A stretch of 64,000 nt of DNA from Hydractinia symbiolongicarpus (taxonomy: Eukaryota; Cnidaria; Hydrozoa; Anthoathecata; Hydractiniidae). This document shows, piece after piece, positions 1 through 11,399 of the stretch (positions are counted from its first letter, which is position 1; each line of letters starts with the position of its first letter). A program made the position numbers and the translations under genes. Location of the stretch: assembly GCF_029227915.1 (NCBI RefSeq), contig NC_079877.1, positions 2,790,001-2,854,000 of the forward strand, in the 5' to 3' direction. The notes below the pieces were generated by a model. It was not told the DNA's origin. It did not search any database and saw only the letters and a list, made by a program, of their open reading frames with translations.

Positions 1-910
1 ACTAAGTTGTATTGCTTTTAACAGTGAAACGATTGACTGGGGGAGTTAATTGAACTGATTCTGGACTGTGACCTTATAAATGTGAAAAATGAGCCAATTG
101 TTCTCCAAGGAATAACATTCTTCTTAATTTGACATGATTGCTGGAACTCAGCGATTACACTGGGCGCTGTGGTAGCGCTTTATTAAAAAATTAGGATAAA
201 TAAGTCATTTTTTACTGTGGGACGAATCCTAGTCGTTAGTTCGCGCTGAAGAAATAGAGACAGTTTCAAAAACTATATTTCATTAACTTTCTAACGGTGT
301 CAATCCGTTTGAGTTGCAACGGTTGCGTCAAATATTCGCACCAACATGTATTTAGTTATTTTCTTCCGATATTACTAAGTTGTATTGCTTTTAACAGTAA
401 AACGATTGACTGTGGGAATGAATTGAACTGATTCTGGACTGTGACCTTATTAATGTGATAAATGAGGCAATTGGTCTCCAAGAAATAACATTCTTCTTAA
501 TTTGACATGATTGCTGGAATTCAGCGATTACATTAGGCTCTGTGGTAGCGCTTTATTTTAAAAATTTAGATAAATAAGTCTTTTTTTACTGTGGGACCAA
601 TCCTAGCCGTTAGCACGCGCTGATCAAATAAGAACAGTTATAAAGACTACATTTCATTGACTTTCTAGCTATTTAAATCCGCTTGAGTTACAACGGTTGC
701 GTCACATATTCGTACCAACAAGTATTTAGCGATAGTATTCGGATATTACTAGGTTGCATCCCTTTTAACAGTGAAACAATTGACTGTGGGACTTAATTGA
801 ACTGATTCTGGACTGTGACCTTATAAATGTGATAAATGAGTTAATTGTTCTCCAAGGAATAACATTCTTCTTAATTTGACATGATTGCTGGAACTCAGCA
901 ATTACACTGG

Positions 911-925
911 GCGCTGTGGTAGCGC
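911..925. repeat. GCGCT-GTGGT-AGCGC inverted repeat within monomer
   Basis: Perfect 5-bp inverted repeat with a 5-nt spacer, seen here in the reference monomer and repeated in many monomers across the window, on both array orientations. Some subfamilies break the left arm (GCTCT or CCCT in place of GCGCT), while the right arm AGCGC is almost always kept. It could form a small cruciform or be a protein site. Neither is shown by the sequence. Confidence 0.7.
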
Positions 926-1008
926 TTTATTAAAAAATTAGGATAAATAAGTCATTTTTTACTGTGGGACGAATCCTAGTCGTTAGTTCGCGCTGAAGAA
1001 ATAGAGAC

Positions 1009-1021
1009 AGTTTCAAAAACT
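1009..1021. repeat. AGTTT-CAA-AAACT inverted repeat within monomer
   Basis: 5-bp inverted repeat with a 3-nt loop in the segment between the CGCGCTGAAGAAATAGAGAC and CATTTCATTGAC landmarks. It is preserved in most monomers. It is lost in the TTATAAAGAC, TTTCAGAGAC and TTTCAAAATC variants. Confidence 0.6.
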
Positions 1022-1028
1022 ATATTTC

Positions 1029-1069
1029 ATTGACTTTCTAACGGTGTCAATCCGTTTGAGTTGCAACGG
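1029..1069. promoter_or_regulatory. Alternating AACGG/CCGTT core (Myb-type motif cluster)
   Basis: In 41 bp the reference monomer has AACGG (1040-1044), CCGTT (1052-1056) and AACGG (1065-1069), so adjacent pentamers form inverted repeats in both pairs. ATTGAC (1029-1034) and GTCAAT (1046-1051) form a further overlapping 6-bp inverted repeat. TAACGG and CAACGG match the classic animal Myb recognition sequence YAACKG (established knowledge). The third AACGG, downstream, is the most constant across subfamilies. Subfamilies with GCGGTATAAATCTGTTTG lose the first two boxes but keep the last. Binding is an inference only. Confidence 0.45.
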
Positions 1070-1070
1070 T

Positions 1071-1101
1071 TGCGTCAAATATTCGCACCAACATGTATTT
1101 A
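1071..1101 (+). repeat. Near-invariant monomer segment after the AACGG core
   Basis: The stretch from TGCGTCA through ATTCG.ACCAACATGTATTTA is kept in nearly every monomer regardless of subfamily and orientation, with small changes (TCGTACC/TCGCACC/TTGCACC, ACATGTA/ACATATA). The flanking segments differ sharply between subfamilies. This uneven conservation within a monomer suggests either selection for a bound protein or recent homogenisation. Confidence 0.55.
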
Positions 1102-4100
1102 GTGATTTTCTTCCGACATTACTAAGTTGTATTGCTTTTAACAGTGAAACGATTGACTGGGGAAGTTAATTGAACTGATTCTGGACTGTGACCTTACAAA
1201 TGTGAAAAATGAGTCAATTGTTCTCCAAGGAATAACATTCTTCTTAATTTGACATGATTGCTGGAACTCAGCGATTACACTGGTCGCTGTGGTAGCGCTT
1301 TATTAAAAAATTAAGATAAATAAGTCTTTTATTACTGTGGGACGAATCCTAGTCGTTACTTCGCGCTGAAGAAATAGAGTCAGTTTCAAAAACTAGATTT
1401 CATTGACTTTCTAACGGTGTCAATCCGTTTGAGTTACAACGGTTGCGTCACATATTCGTACCAACATGTATTTAGTTATTTTCTTCCGATATTACTAAGT
1501 TGTATTGCTTTTAACAGTAAAACGATTGACTGTGGGAATGAATTGAACTGATTCTGGACTGTGACCTTATTAATGTGATAAATGAGGCAATTGGTCTCCA
1601 AGAAATAACATTCTTCTTATTTTGACATGATTGCTGGAATTCAGCGATTACATTAGGCTCTGTGGTAGCGCTTTATTTTAAAAATTTAGATAAATAAGTC
1701 TTTTCTTACTGTGGGACCAATCCTGGCCGTTAGCACGCGCTGATCAAATAAGAACAGTTATAAAGACTACATTTCATTGACTTTCTAGCTATTTAAATCC
1801 GTTTGAGTTACAACGGTTGCGTCACATATTCGTACCAACATGTATTTAGTTATTTTCTTCCGATATTACTAAGTTGTATTGCTTTTAACAGTAAAACGAT
1901 TGACTGTGGGAATGAATTGAACTGATTCTGGACTGTGACCTTATTAATGTGATAAATGAGGCAATTGGTCTCCAAGAAATAACATTCTTCTTAATTTGAC
2001 ATGATTGCTGGAATTCAGCGATTACATTAGGCTCTGTGGTAGCGCTTTATTTAAAAATTTAGATAAATAAGTCTTTTCTTACTGTGGGACCAATCCTGGC
2101 CGTTAGCACGCGCTGAACAAATAAGAACAGTTTCAAAAACTACATTTCATTGACTTTCTAACGGTGTCAATCCGTTTGAGTTGCAACGGTTGCGTCACAT
2201 ATTCGTACCAACATGCATTTAGTTAATTTTTCCGATATTACTAAGTTGTATCGCTTTTAACAGTGAAGCGATTGACTGTGCAACTTAATTGAACTAACTT
2301 TGGGCTGTGACCTTATAAATGTGATAAGTGAGCCTATTGGACTCCAAGGAATAACATTCTTCTTAATTTGACATGATTGCTGGAACTCAGCGATTACACT
2401 GGGCGCTGTGGTAGCGCTTTATTAAAAAATTAAGATAAATAAGTCATTTTTTACTGTGAGACGAATCCTAGTCGTTATTTCGCGCTGAAGAAATAGAGAC
2501 CGTTTCAAAAGCTACATTTCATTGACTTTCTAACGGTGTCAATCTTTTGAGTTGCAACGGTTGCGTCACATATTCGCACCAACATGTATTTAGTGATTTT
2601 CTTCTGACATTACTAAGTTGTATTGCTTTTAACAGTGAAACGATTGACTGTGGGAATTAATTAAACTGATTCTGGACTATGACCTTATAAATGTGATAAA
2701 TGAGCCAATTGGTCTTCAAGGAATAACATTCTTCTAAATTTGACATGATTGCTGGAATACAGCGATTACATTAGTCTCTGTGGTAGCGCTTTGTTAAAAA
2801 ATTAAGATAAATAAGTCATTTTTTACTGTGGGACCAATCCTAGCCGTTAGTTCGCGCTGAAGAAATAGAGACAGTTTCAAAGACTACATTTCATTGACTT
2901 TCTAACGGTGTCAATCCGTTAGAGTTACAACGGTTGCGTCACACATTCGTACCAACATGTATTTAGTGATTTTCTTCCGATATTACTAAGTTGTATTGCT
3001 TTTAACAGTGAAAGATTGACTGAGGGAGTTAATTGAACTGATTCTGGACTGTGACCTTAAAAATGTGAAAAATGAGCCAATTGTTCTCCAAGGAATAACA
3101 TTCTTCTTAATTTGACATGATTGCTGGAACTCAGCGATTACACTGGGCGCTGTGGTAGCGCTTTATTAAAAAATTAAGATAAATAAGTCATTTTTTACTG
3201 TGGGACGAATCCTAGTCGTTAGTTTGCGCTGAAGAAATAGAGACAGTTTCAAACTTAGATTTCATTGACTTTCTAACGGTGTCAATCCGTTTGAGTTACA
3301 ACGGTTGCGTCACATATTCGTACCAACATGTATTTAGTGAATTTCTTCCGTTATTACTAAGTTGTATTGCTTTTAACAGTGAAACGATTGACCGAGGGAG
3401 TTAATTGAACTGATTCTGGACTGTGACCTTATAAATGTGAAAAATGAGCCAATTGTTCTCCAAGGAATAACATTCTTCTTAATTTGACATGATTGCTGGA
3501 ACTCAGCGATTACACTGGGTGCTGTGGTAGCGCTTTATTAAAAAATTAAGAAAAATAAGTCATTTTTTACTGTGGGACGAATCCTAGTCGTTAGTTCGCG
3601 CTGAAGAAATAGAGACAGTTTCAAAAACTACATTTCATTGACTTTCTAACGGTGTCAATCCGTTTGAGTTACAACGGTTGCGTCACATATTCGTACCAAC
3701 ATGTGTTTAGTTATTTTCTTCCGATATCACTAAGTTGTATTGCTTTTAACAGTGAAACGATTGGCTGTGGGAATTAATTGAACTGATTCTGGAATGTGAC
3801 TTTATTAATGTGATAAATGAGGCAATTGTTCTCCAAGGAATAACATTCTTCTTAATTTGACATGATTGCTGGAAATCAGCGAGTACACTAGGCCCTGTGG
3901 TAGCGCTTTGTTAAAAAATTAAGATAAATAAGTCATTTTTTACTGTGGGACCAATCCCAGCCGTTAGTTTGCGCTGAAGAAATAGAGACAGTTTCAAAAA
4001 CTACATTTCATTGACTTTCTAGCGGTATAAATCTGTTTGAGTTAGAACGGTTGCGTCACATATTCATACCAACATGTATTTAGCCATAGTATTGGGATAT

Positions 4101-4285
4101 TACTAGGTTGCATCGCTTTTAACAGTGAAACGCTTGACTATGGGACTTAATTGAACTGATTTTGGACTTTGACCTTATAAATGTGATAAATGAGCCAGTT
4201 TGACTACAAGAAATAAAATTCTTCTTAATTTGACATGATTGCTGGAACTCAGCGATTACACTGGGCGCTGTGGTGGCGCTTTATT

Positions 4286-4287
4286 AA
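4286..4287 (+). other. 28-bp deletion site in shortened monomer (copy 1)
   Basis: Here GCTTTATTA runs directly into ACTGTCGGACC. The usual A-tract, TTAAGATAAATAAGTCA and T-tract are missing, a loss of about 28 bp. Only a single A of microhomology is visible at the join. The same deletion is found at 5,749, 6,466, 7,555, 8,272 and, inverted, 19,529, always with GCCAGTAGTT and GAAGAAATATAGTCAG downstream, so it arose once and spread by duplication. Confidence 0.85.
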
Positions 4288-5748
4288 CTGTCGGACCAAT
4301 CCTAGCCAGTAGTTTGCGCTGAAGAAATATAGTCAGTTTCAAAAACTACATTTCATTAATTTTCTCACTGTGTCAATCCGTTTGAGTTACAACGGTTGCT
4401 TCACATATTCGTACCAACATGTATTTAGTTAATTTTTCCGATATTACTAAGTTGTATCGCTTTTAACAGTGAAACGATTGACTGTGGGAATTAATTAAAC
4501 TGATTCTGGACTGTGACCTTAAAAATGTGAAAAATGAGCCAATTGTTCTCCAAGGAATAACATTCTTCTTAATTTGACATGATTGCTGGAACTCAGCGAT
4601 TACACTGGGCGCTGTGGTAGCGCTTTATTAAAAAATTAAGATAAATAAGTCATTTTTTACTGTGGGACGAATCCTAGTCGTTAGTTTGCGCTGAAGAAAT
4701 AGAGACAGTTTCAACAACTAGATTTCATTGACTTTCTAACGGTGTCAATCCGTTTGAGTTACAACGGTTGCGTCACATATTCGTACCAACATATATTTAG
4801 TTATTTTCTTCCGATATTACTAAGTTGGATTGCTTTTAACAGTGAAACGATTGACTGTGGGAATTAATTAAACTGACTCTGGACTGTGACTTTAAAAATG
4901 TGAAAAATGAGCCAATTGTTCTCCAAGGAATAACATTCTTCTTAATTTGACATGATTGCTGGAACTCAGCGATTACACTGGGCGCTGTGGTAGCGCTTTA
5001 TTAAAAAATTAAGATAAATAAGTCATTTTTTACTGTGGGACGAATCCTAGTCGTTAGTTTGCGCTGAAGAAATAGAGACAGTTTCAAAAACTAGATTTCA
5101 TTGACTTTCTAACGGTGTCAATCCGTTTGAGTTACAACGGTTGCGTCACATATTCGTACCAACATGTATTTAGTTATTTTCTTCCGATATCACTAAGTTG
5201 TATTGCTTTTAACAGTGAAACGATTGGCTGTGGGAATTAGTTGAACTGATTCTGGAATGTGACCTTACTAATGTGATAAATGAGGCAATTGTTCACCAAG
5301 GAATAACATTCTTCTTAATTTGACAGGATTGCTGGAAATCAGCGAGTACACTAGGCCCTGTGGTAGCGCTTTGTTAAAAAATTAAGATAAATAAGTCATT
5401 TTTTACTGTGGGACCAATCCTAGCCGTTAGTTCGCGCTGAAGAAATAGAGACAGTTTCAAAAACTACATTTCATTGACTTTCTAGCAGTATAAATCAGTT
5501 TGAGTTACAACGGTTGCGTCACATATTCATACCAACATGTATTTGGCGATAGTATTGGGATATTACTAGGTTGCATCGCTTTTAACAGTGAAACGCTTGA
5601 CTATGGGACTTAATTGAACTGATTTTGGACTTTGACCTTATAAATGTGATAAATGAGCCAGTTTGACTACAAGAAATAAAATTCTTTTTAATTTGACATG
5701 ATTGCTGGAACTCAGCGATTACACTGGGCGCTGTGGTAGCGCTTTATT

Positions 5749-5750
5749 AA
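5749..5750 (+). other. 28-bp deletion site in shortened monomer (copy 2)
   Basis: Same A-tract/T-tract deletion as at 4,286, with the sub-variant CTGTCCGACC that is shared with the copy at 7,555. The pair is one corresponding position of the 1,806-bp five-monomer repeat. Confidence 0.85.
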
Positions 5751-6465
5751 CTGTCCGACCAATCCTAGCCAGTAGTTCGCGCTGAAGAAATATAGTCAGT
5801 TTCAAAAACAACATTTCATTAATTTTCTCACTGTGTCAATCCGTTTGAGTTACAACGGTTGCTTCACATATTCGTACCAACATGTATTTAGTTAATTTTA
5901 CCGATATTACTAAGTTGTATCGCTTTTAACAGTGAAGCGATTGACTGTGCAACTTAATTGAACTAACTTTGGGCTGTGACCTTATAAATGTGATAAATGA
6001 GCCAATTGGTCTTCAAGGAATAACATTCTTCTTAATTTGACATGATTGCTGGAATACAGCGAGTACACTAGGCCCTGTGGTAGCGCTTTGTTAAAAAATT
6101 AAGATAAATAAGTCATTTTTTACTGTGGGACCAATCCTAGCCGTTAGTTCGCGCTGAAAAAATAGAGACAGTTTCAAAAACTACATTTCATTGACTTTCT
6201 AAAGGTGTCAATCCGTTTGAGTTACAACGGTTGCGTCACATATTCATACCAACATGTATTTAGCGATAGTATTGGGATATTACTAGGTTGCATCGCTTTT
6301 AACAGTGAAACGCTTGACTATGGGACTTAATTGAACTGATTTTGGACTTTGACCTTATAAATGTAATAAATAAGCCAGTTTGACTACAAGAAATAAAATT
6401 CTTCTTAATTTGACATGATTGCTGGAACTCAGCGATTACACTGGGCGCTGTGGTAGCGCTTTATT

Positions 6466-6467
6466 AA
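6466..6467 (+). other. 28-bp deletion site in shortened monomer (copy 3)
   Basis: Same deletion as at 4,286 (CTGTCGGACC form). It is paired with the copy at 8,272 by the 1,806-bp shift. Confidence 0.85.
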
Positions 6468-7554
6468 CTGTCGGACCAATCCTAGCCAGTAGTTTGCGCT
6501 GAAGAAATATAGTCAGTTTCAAAAACTACATTTCATTAATTTTCTCACTGTGTCAATCCGTTTGAGTTACAACGGTTGCTTCACATATTCGTACCAACAT
6601 GTATTTAGTTAGTTTTTCCGATATTACTAAGTTGTATCGCTTTTAACAGTGAAGCGATAGACTGTGCAACTTAATTGAACTAACTTTGGGCTGTGACCTT
6701 ATAAATGTGATAAATGAGCCAATTGGTCTTCAAGGAATAACATTCTTCTTAATTTGACATGATTGCTGGAATACAGCGATTACATTAGGCTCTGTGGTGG
6801 CGCTTTGTTAAAAAATTAAGATAAATAAGTCATTTTTTACTGTGGGACCAATCCTAGCCGTTAGTTCGCGCTGAAGAAATAGAGACAGTTTCAAAAACTA
6901 CATTTCATTGATTTTCTAACGGTGTCAATCCGTTTGAGTTTCAACGGTTGCGTCACATATTCGTACCAACATGTATTTAGTGATTTTCTTCCGATATTAC
7001 TAAGTTGTATTGCTTTTAACAGTGAAAGATTGACTGAGGGAGTTAATTGAACTGAGTCTGGACTGTGACCTTAAAAATGTGAAAAATGAGCCAATTGTTC
7101 TCCAAGGAATAACATTCTTCTTAATTTGACATGATTGCTGGAACTCAGCGATTACACTGGGCGCTGTGGTAGCGCTTTGTTAAAAAATTAAGATAAATAA
7201 GTCATTTTTTACTGTGGGACCAATCCTAGCCGTTAGTTCGCGCTGAAGAAATAGAGACAGTTTCAAAAACTACATTTCATTGACTTTCTAGCAGTATAAA
7301 TCAGTTTGAGTTACAACGGTTGCGTGACATATTCATACCAACATGTATTTGGCGATAGTATTGGGATATTACTAGGTTGCATCGCTTTTAACAGTGAAAC
7401 GCTTGACTATGGGACTTAATTGAACTGATTTTGGACTTTGACCTTATAAATGTGATAAATGAGCCAGTTTGACTACAAGAAATAAAATTCTTTTTAATTT
7501 GACATGATTGCTGGAACTCAGCGATTACACTGGGCGCTGTGGTAGCGCTTTATT

Positions 7555-7556
7555 AA
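7555..7556 (+). other. 28-bp deletion site in shortened monomer (copy 4)
   Basis: Counterpart of the 5,749 site in the second five-monomer unit. It shares the CTGTCCGACC sub-variant. Confidence 0.85.
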
Positions 7557-8271
7557 CTGTCCGACCAATCCTAGCCAGTAGTTCGCGCTGAAGAAATATA
7601 GTCAGTTTCAAAAACAACATTTCATTAATTTTCTCACTGTGTCAATCTGTTTGAGTTACAACGGTTGCTTCACATATTCGTACCAACATGTATTTAGTTA
7701 ATTTTACCGATATTACTAAGTTGTATCGCTTTTAACAGTGAAGCGATTGACTGTGCAACTTAATTGAACTAACTTTGGGCTGTGACCTTATAAATGTGAT
7801 AAATGAGCCAATTGGTCTTCAAGGAATAACATTTTTCTTAATTTGACATGATTGCTGGAATACAGCGAGTACACTAGGCCCTGTGGTAGCGCTTTGTTAA
7901 AAAATTAAGATAAATAAGTCATTTTTTACTGTGGGACCAATCCTAGCCGTTAGTTCGCGCTGAAAAAATATAGACAGTTTCAAAAACTACATTTCATTGA
8001 CTTTCTAAAGGTGTCAATCCGTTTGAGTTACAACGGTTGCGTCACATATTCATACCAACATGTATTTAGCGATAGTATTGGGATATTACTAGGTTGCATC
8101 GCTTTTAACAGTGAAACGCTTGACTATGGGACTTAATTGAACTGATTTTGGACTTTGACCTTATAAATGTAATAAATAAGCCAGTTTGACTACAAGAAAT
8201 AAAATTCTTCTTAATTTGACATGATTGCTGGAACTCAGCGATTACACTGGGCGCTGTGGTAGCGCTTTATT

Positions 8272-8273
8272 AA
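8272..8273 (+). other. 28-bp deletion site in shortened monomer (copy 5)
   Basis: Counterpart of the 6,466 site in the second five-monomer unit, about 390 bp before the left inversion junction. Confidence 0.85.
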
Positions 8274-8663
8274 CTGTCGGACCAATCCTAGCCAGTAGTT
8301 TGCGCTGAAGAAATATAGTCAGTTTCAAAAACTACATTTCATTAATTTTCTCACTGTGTCAATCCGTTTGAGTTACAACGGTTGCTTCACATATTCGTAC
8401 CAACATGTATTTAGTTAGTTTTTCCGATATTACTAAGTTGTATCGCTTTTAACAGTGAAGCGATTGACTGTGCAACTTAATTGAACTAACTTTGGGCTGT
8501 GACCTTATAAATGTGATAAATGAGCCAATTGGTCTTCAAGGAATAACATTCTTCTTAATTTGACATGATTGCTGGAATACAGCGATTACATTAGGCTCTG
8601 TGGTGGCGCTTTGTTAAAAAATTAAGATAAATAAGTCATTTTTTACTGTGGGACCAATCCTAG

Positions 8664-8665
8664 CA
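8664..8665. other. Left inversion junction
   Basis: Forward sequence GGACCAATCCTAGC stops at 8,664 and reverse-strand sequence ATGTAGTTTTTGAAACTG begins at 8,665. In intact monomers CCTAGC is followed by CGTTAGTTCGCGCTGAAG. No microhomology is visible at the join. Seen directly. Confidence 0.95.
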
Positions 8666-11399
8666 TGTAGTTTTTGAAACTGTCTCTATTTCTTCAGCGC
8701 GCGATAACGGCTAGGATTTGTATCACTGCAAAAAATAACTTATTTATCTTAATTTTTAACTAAAGCGCTACCACAGCGCACAGTGTAATCGCTGAGTTCC
8801 AGCAATCATGTCAAAGTAAGAAGAATGTTATTTCCTGTAGTCAAACTGGCTCATTTATCACATTTATAAGGTCAAAGTCCAAAATCAGTTCAGTTAAGTC
8901 CCACAGTCAAACGTTTCACTGCTAAAAGCGATTCAACCTAGTAATATCCGAATACTATCGCTAAATACATGTGGGGACGAATATGTGACGCAACCGTTGG
9001 AACTCAAACGGATTGGTACCGTAAGAAAGTCAATGAAATGTAGTTTTTAAAACTGTCGCTATTTCTTCAGCGCGCGAAAACGGCTATGATTTTTCCCACA
9101 GTAAAAAATGACTTATTTACTTAAATTTTTAAATGAAGCGCTACCACAGCGCGCAGTGTAATCGCTGAGTTCTGGCAATCATGTCAAATTAAGAAGAATG
9201 TTATTCCTTGGAGACCAATTGGCTCATTTTTCACATTTATAAGGTCACAGTCCTGAATCAGTTTAATTAATTCCCACAGTCAATCATTTCACTGTTAAAA
9301 GCAATACAACTTAGTAATGTCGGAAGAAAATCACTAAATACATGTTGGTGCGAATATGTGACGCAACCGTTGCAACTCAAACGGATTGACACCGTTAGAT
9401 ATTCAATGAAATGTAGTTTTTGAAACTGTCTCTATTTGTTCAGCGCAAACTAACGACTAGGATACGTCCCACAGTAAAAAATGACTTATATATATTAATT
9501 TTTTAATAAAGCGCTACCACAGCGCCCAGTGTAATCGTTGAGTTCCAGCAATCATGTCAAATTAAGAAGAATGTTATTCCCAGGAGAACAATTAACTCAT
9601 TTATCACATTTTTAAGGTCACAGTCCAGAATCAGTTTAATTAATTCCCACAGTCAATCGTTTCACTGTTAAAAGCAATGCAACTTAGTAATATCCGAATA
9701 CTATCGCTAAATACATGTTGGTACGAATATGTGACGCAACCGTTGTAACTCAAACGGATTGACACCGTTAGAAAGTCAATGGAATGTAGTTTTTGAAACT
9801 GTCTCTATTTCTTCAGCGCGAACTAACGACCAGGATTGGTCCCACAGTAAAAAATTACTTAATTATCTTAATTTTTAACTAAAGCGCTACCACAGCGCCC
9901 AGTGTAATCGCTGATTTCCAGCAATCATGACAAATTATGAAGAATGTTATTTCTTTTAGTCAAACTGGCTAATTTATCCCATTTATAAGGACAAAGTTTA
10001 CAATCAGTTCAATTAAGTCCCACAGTCAATTGTTTCACTGTTAAAAGCGATGCAACCTAGTAATATCCGAATACTATCGCTAAATACATGTTGGTACGAA
10101 TATGTGACGCAGCCGTTGTAACTTAAACGGATTTAAATCGCTAGAAAGTCAATGAAATGTTGTCTTTATAACTGTTCTTATTTGTTCAGCGCGTGCTAAC
10201 GCCAGGATTGGTCCCACGAAAAGACTTATTTATCTAAATTTTCAAATAAAGCGCTACCACAGAGCCTAATGTAATCGCTGAATTCCAGCAATCATGTCAA
10301 ATTAAGAAGAATGTTATTCCTTGGAGACCAATTGCCTCATTTATCACATTAATAAGGTCACAGTCCAGAATAACTTCAATTAATTCCTACAGTCAATCGT
10401 TTCACTGTTAAAAGCAATACAACTTAGTAATATCGGAAGAAAATAACTAAATACATGTTGGTACGAATATGTGACGCAACCGTTGTAACTCAAACGGATT
10501 GACACCGTTAGAAAGTCAATGAAATCTAGTTTTTGAAACTGTCTCTATTTCTTCAGCGTGAACTAACGACTAGGATTCGTCCCACAGTAATAAATGACTT
10601 ATTTATCTTAATTTTTCAATAAAGCGCTACCACAGCGCCTAGTGTAATCGCTGAGTTTCAGCAATCATGTCAAATTAAGAAGAATGTTATTCCTTGGAGA
10701 ACAATTAACTCATTTATCACATTTATAAGGTCACAGTCCAGAATCAGTTCAATTAAGTCACACAGTCAATTGTTTCACTGTTAAAAGCGATGCAACCTAG
10801 TAATATCCGAATACTATCGCTAAATACTTGTTGGTACGAATATGTGACGCAACCGTTGTAACTCAAACGTATATAAATCGCTAGAAAGTCAATGAAATGT
10901 AGTCTTTATAACTGTTCTTATTTGTTCAGCGCGTGCTAACGGCCAGGATTGGTCCCACAAAAAGACTTATTTATCTAAATTTTCAAATAAAGCGCTACCA
11001 CAGAGCCTAATGTAATCGCTGAATTCCAGCATCATGTCAAATTAAGAAGAATGTTATTCCTTGGAGACCAATAGCCTCATTTATCACATTAATAAGGTCA
11101 CAGTCCAGAATCACTTAAATTAATTCCTACAGTCAATCGTTTCACTGTTAAAAGCAATACAACTTAGTAATATCGGAAGAAAATAACTAAATACATGTTG
11201 GTACGAATATGTGACGCAACCGTTGTAACTCAAACGGATTGACACCGTTAGAAAGTCAATGAAATCTAGTTTTTGAAACTGTCTCTATTTCTTCAGCGTG
11301 AACTAACGACTAGGATTCGTCCCACAGTAATAAATGACTTATTTATCTTAATTTTTTAATCAAGCGATACCACAGCGCCCAGTGTAATCGCTGAGTTCC

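Larger units (their letters stand above)
748..1120 (+). repeat. Reference satellite monomer (373 bp)
   Basis: One full monomer used here to place internal landmarks, from ACTAGG to the base before the next ACTAAG. By hand count it has about a dozen CpG dinucleotides, close to what its base composition predicts, so CpG is not depleted. It contains a GCGCT/AGCGC hairpin (911-925), an AGTTT/AAACT hairpin (1009-1021), a run of inverted pentamers (1029-1069) and a near-invariant segment just after it (1071-1101). The length is about twice a nucleosome repeat, a common satellite size. Subfamilies differ mainly in the first 110 bp and around the AGCGATAGTATTCGG/AGTGATTTTCTTCCG segment. Confidence 0.9.
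1..8664 (+). repeat. 373-bp satellite array, forward block 1
   Basis: About 23 head-to-tail monomers of a 373-bp satellite. The landmark ACTAAGT/ACTAGGT recurs at 1, 374, 748, 1121 and 1494, giving periods of 373-374 bp. Each monomer carries, in order, a TTTTAACAGTGAAAC segment, a variable segment with ACTGATTCTGG or ACTAACTTTGG, a TTTGACATGATTGCTGG segment, a GTGGTAGCGCTTT segment, an A-tract/T-tract pair, a CTGTGGGAC segment, and a CCGTTTGAGTTACAACGG core. Copies belong to several subfamilies that alternate in blocks. The array is cut by the window's left edge in mid-monomer and ends at an abrupt orientation switch. No open reading frame of note is present on either strand. Confidence 0.97.
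5360..8664 (+). repeat. Five-monomer HOR, two units (period about 1,806 bp)
   Basis: 5,360-6,858 is repeated at 7,166-8,664. Rare markers are shared at a shift of 1,806: ATTTGGCGATAG (5,541 and 7,347), the CTGTCCGACC short monomer, and the later CTGTCGGACC short monomer. Five monomers minus two 28-bp deletions predicts about 1,806 bp, which matches. A third, partial copy appears reverse-complemented in about 19,090-20,212, on the other side of the inversion. Confidence 0.85.
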
